The notes under the pieces were generated by a model that was given only the letters and a program-made list of their open reading frames with translations, did no database searches and was not told the origin of the DNA. A stretch of DNA of 64,000 nucleotides. It comes from Psychrosphaera ytuae. Its GTDB lineage: Bacteria > Pseudomonadota > Gammaproteobacteria > Enterobacterales > Alteromonadaceae. Position numbers and translations under genes: made by a program. Numbering within the stretch: position 1 is the first letter of the stretch; each line of letters begins with the position of its first letter. The DNA is taken from contig NZ_CP072110.1 of NCBI RefSeq assembly GCF_017638545.1, positions 186,001-250,000 of the forward strand, in the 5' to 3' direction. Positions 60,368 to 64,000 of the stretch are shown here, piece after piece.

Positions 60368-62950
60368 ATGACAGACTCAGTTTCCACTACAGCAAATCAA
60401 GCAAAATATCGAGCTGATTATACGCCTCCGGCTTTTTTGATCCCCACGACAAATTTAGAAGTCAAATTAGACCCAGAGCAAACCCAAGTAAAAGCCTCAC
60501 TAGTCGTTGAAAAAAACGGTGTCCATAACAACTCACTCGAACTAGATGCAGAGGTCGAGAAGGTTGTACAAATCGAAATCGATGGCGAGGGCCTCAGCCC
60601 TGATGAGTTTGTTTATGAAAATGGTAAACTTACGATCAACAGAGCGTTCGAAAAAGCACAGGTCGTTATAGTTTCAGAAATCAATCCCAAAGCGAACACA
60701 GCTTTAGAGGGGCTTTATTTGTCTGCTGGTGCATATTGCACCCAATGTGAAGCGGAAGGGTTTAGACGAATTTCACCGTTTTTAGACCGTCCTGATGTTC
60801 TTTCAATTTATACAGTAACCATAATTGCAGATGAGGAGCAGTATCCTCATATTTTAGCGAACGGTAATTTAATCGCTAAACAAAAAGATCATAAAACGGG
60901 TTTAACTTCTGTTACATGGAATGATCCATTTCCGAAACCAAGTTATTTGTTTGCTATGGTAGCCGGGAATTTTGATCTGTTAAAAGATACCTATACGACG
61001 ATAAGTGGTCGTGAAGTATCGTTAGAAATATACGTAGATAAGGGTAACCTGCATTTGTCCGATCATGCGATGGAATCACTGAAAAAGTCCATGCAGTGGG
61101 ATGAGGCGAAGTATGGTTTAGAATACGACTTAGATACTTATATGATTGTTGCAGTTGACTTTTTCAACATGGGCGCAATGGAAAATAAAGGACTGAATAT
61201 TTTCAATAGTAAGTATGTTTTAGCGGATGAAAAAACCGCAACGGATACTGATTACCATGGTGTTGAGTCGGTAATAGCTCACGAGTATTTTCACAATTGG
61301 ACGGGTAATCGAGTTACCTGTCGCGATTGGTTTCAATTGAGTTTGAAAGAAGGTTTAACCGTCTTTCGAGACCAACAGTTCAGTGCCGACATGGGTAACC
61401 CCGTCCTAGAGCGGATCAGCCATGCTCGAGTGATGAGGACCATGCAGTTTGCTGAAGATGCTGGCCCTATGTCGCATCCGATAAGACCCGATAAAGTTAT
61501 CGAAATGAATAACTTTTACACTGTAACTGTTTATGACAAAGGGGCTGAAGTCATTCGTATGATGCACAGTCTTCTCGGAGAGTCAGGGTTCCGCAAAGGG
61601 ATGGATTTGTATTTTAAGCGACATGATGGTCAAGCAGTGACATGCGATGATTTTGTGTCTGCCATGGCTGATGCTAACAATAAAGATTTAAGTAAATTCT
61701 CTCGTTGGTATAGCCAATCAGGTACGCCAGAGTTAACCATACAAGAGACCAAAACAGGATCTGTTTATACTGTCGAATTTAGTCAGCGTATTTATGGGAG
61801 AGATGACGCGTATAAAGCATTAACGATTCCTGTCAAATATGAAGTCCTAAATAAACACACAGGTCAGCAAGTGGAACGAGGCGTATTTGTGCTAGAAGAG
61901 CACAAAGGTAAATTAGAAATCAAAACTGACCAAGACGTCGTGACTGTACTCTTTGAAGACTTTTCTTCACCAGTAAAAGTAAAACGTTCGTTACCTTTAA
62001 GTGATATTAAACTAATCATCAATAATGCCAGTGATGCGTTTTGTCGATGGGATATGTTACAAACGTTGTGGCAAATGGTCGCTAAAGAGGGTAAAGCAGA
62101 TGGTGAAGCTGGCCGTACGTTGGTCAACTGTTTAATTGATATTGTCTTAAAACAAGAGTTAGATCCAGCCATTCGCGCTGAGCTACTGACTATTCCTTCA
62201 TTCCAAAGTCTTGCTGAAGCTTTTGATGAAATTAACGTAGACGCTATCTTAAAGACAAGAACATTAATTCCAAGTCTAGTAACAGAACAGACTCAACAGG
62301 CAATTAGAAATGAACTTGCTGAAATGGGGCCTGTAAATAATGATTACAACAAAGAAAATGTTGCCCAACGTTCGTTGAAAGCAAGCTTATTAAACCTCCT
62401 ATCTTTTAGCGATGGTGAAGAAGTTAAGAGTATTTTGAGAAGTGTGTATGACAATGCTCCGAATATGACAGAGCGAGTAAGCGCACTAAACGCGTCATTA
62501 AATTTAGGTGACGCTTTGGTTCAAGATTTATTGAACCAAATGCACAAGAGCTTTAGCCAACAGCCATTAGTGTTTGATAAAATTTGTCAAATAGCTGCAT
62601 CGTACAATGGTGACGAGGTTTATCAAATGATGGAGTATTGGGCGTCTCAAGAAGAATTTGATCCATCTAATCCTAATCGAATCCGATCTTTGTACGGTGC
62701 ATTTGTGATGAGAAATCCAGCACAGTTCCACGCATTGTCGGGTAAGGGATATTTGTTTTTAGAGAGACTATTAACCGATGTAGACGCCAAAAATCCACAA
62801 TTAGCGGCCCGTCTAATCGATCCTTTACTGAGTTATCAACGATATGATGAGCAAAGGGTAGCGCTTATGAAAGGCGTGTTGCTGAGACTTTCAAGTACGG
62901 AGCTATCAAAAGATTTATACGAAAAAGTGCATTCTGCACTGGCAAATTAA
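60368..62950 (+). CDS. pepN: Aminopeptidase N (M1 family)
   Basis: The 860-aa cytosolic zinc aminopeptidase removes N-terminal residues from peptides. The exopeptidase motif GAMEN (E272 near MGAMENKGLNIFN) is followed by the zinc ligands HEYFH (H305, H309) and E328 (KEGLTVFRDQQF), in the standard HExxH-18-E spacing. NDPFPKPSYLFAMVAG and the C-terminal helical domain match E. coli PepN (870 aa). The small DUF2835 gene follows after 12 bp, a common partner. It is one of seven peptidase genes in this window. Confidence 0.97.
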   Translation: MTDSVSTTANQAKYRADYTPPAFLIPTTNLEVKLDPEQTQVKASLVVEKNGVHNNSLELDAEVEKVVQIEIDGEGLSPDEFVYENGKLTINRAFEKAQVVIVSEINPKANTALEGLYLSAGAYCTQCEAEGFRRISPFLDRPDVLSIYTVTIIADEEQYPHILANGNLIAKQKDHKTGLTSVTWNDPFPKPSYLFAMVAGNFDLLKDTYTTISGREVSLEIYVDKGNLHLSDHAMESLKKSMQWDEAKYGLEYDLDTYMIVAVDFFNMGAMENKGLNIFNSKYVLADEKTATDTDYHGVESVIAHEYFHNWTGNRVTCRDWFQLSLKEGLTVFRDQQFSADMGNPVLERISHARVMRTMQFAEDAGPMSHPIRPDKVIEMNNFYTVTVYDKGAEVIRMMHSLLGESGFRKGMDLYFKRHDGQAVTCDDFVSAMADANNKDLSKFSRWYSQSGTPELTIQETKTGSVYTVEFSQRIYGRDDAYKALTIPVKYEVLNKHTGQQVERGVFVLEEHKGKLEIKTDQDVVTVLFEDFSSPVKVKRSLPLSDIKLIINNASDAFCRWDMLQTLWQMVAKEGKADGEAGRTLVNCLIDIVLKQELDPAIRAELLTIPSFQSLAEAFDEINVDAILKTRTLIPSLVTEQTQQAIRNELAEMGPVNNDYNKENVAQRSLKASLLNLLSFSDGEEVKSILRSVYDNAPNMTERVSALNASLNLGDALVQDLLNQMHKSFSQQPLVFDKICQIAASYNGDEVYQMMEYWASQEEFDPSNPNRIRSLYGAFVMRNPAQFHALSGKGYLFLERLLTDVDAKNPQLAARLIDPLLSYQRYDEQRVALMKGVLLRLSSTELSKDLYEKVHSALAN

Positions 62951-62962
62951 TGGAATAAGGTC

Positions 62963-63187
62963 GTGGGCTACAAAGTATTTCGTTTTGCGATCAATTTGTC
63001 TGCGCGTGAGTGCCAAGAGTATTATCAAGGTCATTATACTTCGTTAAAAGTAATGTCAGATGTTGGAAAAACAGTAATGTTTCCAGCAAGGCATATAAGG
63101 CCGTTTATGACAAACTCGGGCGTTCGTGGAATTTTTAAGCTGTATCTTGATGAGCAGAACAAATTTATAAAATTAGAAAAACAGTAA
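62963..63187 (+). CDS. DUF2835 small protein downstream of pepN
   Basis: The 74-aa protein has the DUF2835 pattern FAINLSARECQEYYQG, VGKTVMFPARHIRPFMTNSGVRGIFKLYLDE. It starts with GTG after AAGG and lies 12 bp behind pepN, a conserved pairing in gammaproteobacteria. It is small, soluble and of unknown function, perhaps PilZ-like in fold. The tight spacing to pepN implies co-transcription. Confidence 0.88.
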   Translation: MGYKVFRFAINLSARECQEYYQGHYTSLKVMSDVGKTVMFPARHIRPFMTNSGVRGIFKLYLDEQNKFIKLEKQ

Positions 63188-63351
63188 TAAAAAAGTAATG
63201 GAAGTAACAATTTTAGTTGAGAGTAATTGCACTTAGGTCTTGCGTGCCATTATAAATGGTGTAATTATTAGATTAATTCTGCTCATCCGATGAGCTTAAT
63301 TTCCTCAAATAAAATAAAAAAATTAAACCTAAGGGGACAGGGGAGAAACAT

Positions 63352-64000
63352 ATGAGTAAAGGGGAACGTAAAATTGCGCTCAAGCCTTTAGCACTTAGTG
63401 TGGCTAGTGCTTTATTGGCAATGGGAGCAGTCGGGGCGAATGCCGCTAGCTTTAAAGTAGGGAATTTTGATGTCACATTCGACTCGACGTTTTCTGCAGG
63501 TGCAGCGTACCGTATTGAAGACCGCGATTTTAATAAACACATTGGTAAGTCAAATAACCAATTATTTGACTGGGCTGGTTACAAAGGTTATGCACCTTTA
63601 TATGCAAATACCGATGTTTGGGCGCAACAGGGTTCATACTCAACAAACGGTGATTTAAGTAACCTGAACTACGATTCAGGTGAAGCTTTTTCTGAAGTTT
63701 TAAAAGGCTTTCATGAATTAAATGTTCGCGGTGACAACTACGGTGCCGTAGTTAGCTTCATGTACTACAAAGATTTTGCTGCTGAAGGTATCGGTCACAA
63801 AAACCCGGTAACAGGCAAATCTTACGATGTTTGTCGTGATGAAGAAGCCAAAGAATTAGTTTGTGAAGACTTTCGTGTTTTAGACGCATATTTATATGCT
63901 GACTTCGATTTTAACGACGGTGCAAACCCAGTATCTATTCGTGTTGGTGAGCAAGTTTTATCTTGGGGTGAGAGTACACTAATTCCTCACGGTATCAACG
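63352..64000 (+). CDS. DUF1302 family outer-membrane-associated protein, N-terminal part (runs off right edge)
   Basis: An ATG at 63352 with SD GGGGAG opens a frame that stays open for 216 codons to the window edge. A signal peptide ends near ANAAS (residue 33). The start of the mature protein (FKVGNFDVTFDSTFSAGAAYR, LNYDSGEAFSEVLKGFHEL, VRVGEQVLSWGEST-like IRVGEQVLSWGEST) matches DUF1302. These are predicted beta-barrel proteins often paired with DUF1329 and linked in some bacteria to lipid or sterol use. The next gene is outside the window, so that pairing cannot be checked. Function is unknown. Confidence 0.88.
   Translation, partial: MSKGERKIALKPLALSVASALLAMGAVGANAASFKVGNFDVTFDSTFSAGAAYRIEDRDFNKHIGKSNNQLFDWAGYKGYAPLYANTDVWAQQGSYSTNGDLSNLNYDSGEAFSEVLKGFHELNVRGDNYGAVVSFMYYKDFAAEGIGHKNPVTGKSYDVCRDEEAKELVCEDFRVLDAYLYADFDFNDGANPVSIRVGEQVLSWGESTLIPHGIN

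Noticed and set aside
63281..63295. Small hairpin GCTCAT-CCG-ATGAGC upstream of the DUF1302 gene as operator or terminator
   Set aside because: The stem is only 6 bp and the following sequence is a weak T-tract; nothing else supports a function.
1..64000. CRISPR arrays, tRNA/rRNA genes, insertion sequences, prophage, attachment sites, origin of replication
   Set aside because: Reading through the gaps showed no repeat-spacer pattern, cloverleaf-like gene, transposase, integrase or DnaA-box cluster. A tRNAscan or Infernal run could still find a small RNA that I cannot see by eye.

Overview
The window is an ordinary-looking chromosomal segment of a marine gammaproteobacterium, most likely an Alteromonadales member related to Colwellia, Thalassotalea, Psychrosphaera or Shewanella. 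This placement is inference from gene content and order: purB-hflD-mnmA-rluE-icd, bepA-arsC-wrbA, gcvR/dapA-bamC, msrC-proQ-prc and pepN-DUF2835 are gammaproteobacterial neighbourhoods. Large TonB-dependent receptors, Na+-coupled transporters, a monomeric isocitrate dehydrogenase and many peptidases fit a marine, peptide-using heterotroph. The DNA is moderately AT-rich and looks uniform. I see no insertion sequence, prophage, integron, CRISPR array, tRNA or rRNA.

Layout. 1-1947: 5' part of a TonB-dependent receptor, cut by the left edge. 2211-9156 (minus): leucine-type dehydrogenase; GNAT acetyltransferase and the L16 hydroxylase roxA; then purB, hflD, mnmA and rluE. 9293-15521: monomeric icd (plus), an AbgT-type transporter (minus) and a secreted S9 peptidase (plus). 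15613-20348 (minus): the AMPylase selO and a second TonB-dependent receptor. 20666-21070: a small exported protein of unknown role.

21106-27964 is a collinear eight-gene minus-strand run, with every gap at most 54 bp. In transcription order it holds an unknown 222-aa protein, bepA, an ArsC/YfgD-like reductase, wrbA, a DUF2069 membrane protein, a DASH-type cryptochrome, a 42-aa DUF2256 zinc-ribbon protein, and an iron-sulfur (6-4)-type photolyase. The DUF2256 gene is easy to miss; its stop codon overlaps the photolyase start. 28011-32616: TusA-like protein and PerM-family permease, bcp and gcvR (minus), then dapA and bamC. 32710-38297: a three-gene SMC/condensin-like operon (MksB-, MksE- and MksF-like) with no nuclease subunit beside it. 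38387-44862: AsmA/DUF748-like envelope protein, EamA permease, 2OG-Fe(II) oxygenase and M2 peptidase lipoprotein.

45013-51727: dusC, gloA, a DUF2007 zinc-ribbon protein, a two-domain PTPS/QueD-like protein overlapping an M23 peptidase, an M61 peptidase, a hotdog thioesterase and an Mpo1-like membrane protein. 51843-53759: LytS/LytTR-type two-component pair. 53894-57345: msrC, an acidic 94-aa protein, proQ and prc. 57452-63187: NSS and NhaC Na+ transporters, pepN and DUF2835. 63352-64000: start of a DUF1302 protein, cut by the right edge.

The most notable items are the nuclease-less condensin operon, the photolyase/DUF2256 cassette joined to an envelope/redox operon, the tandem PTPS protein with its active-site motifs split between two half-domains, and an M23 peptidase whose HxH zinc motif reads HLD. 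None is proven to be a new system from sequence alone.
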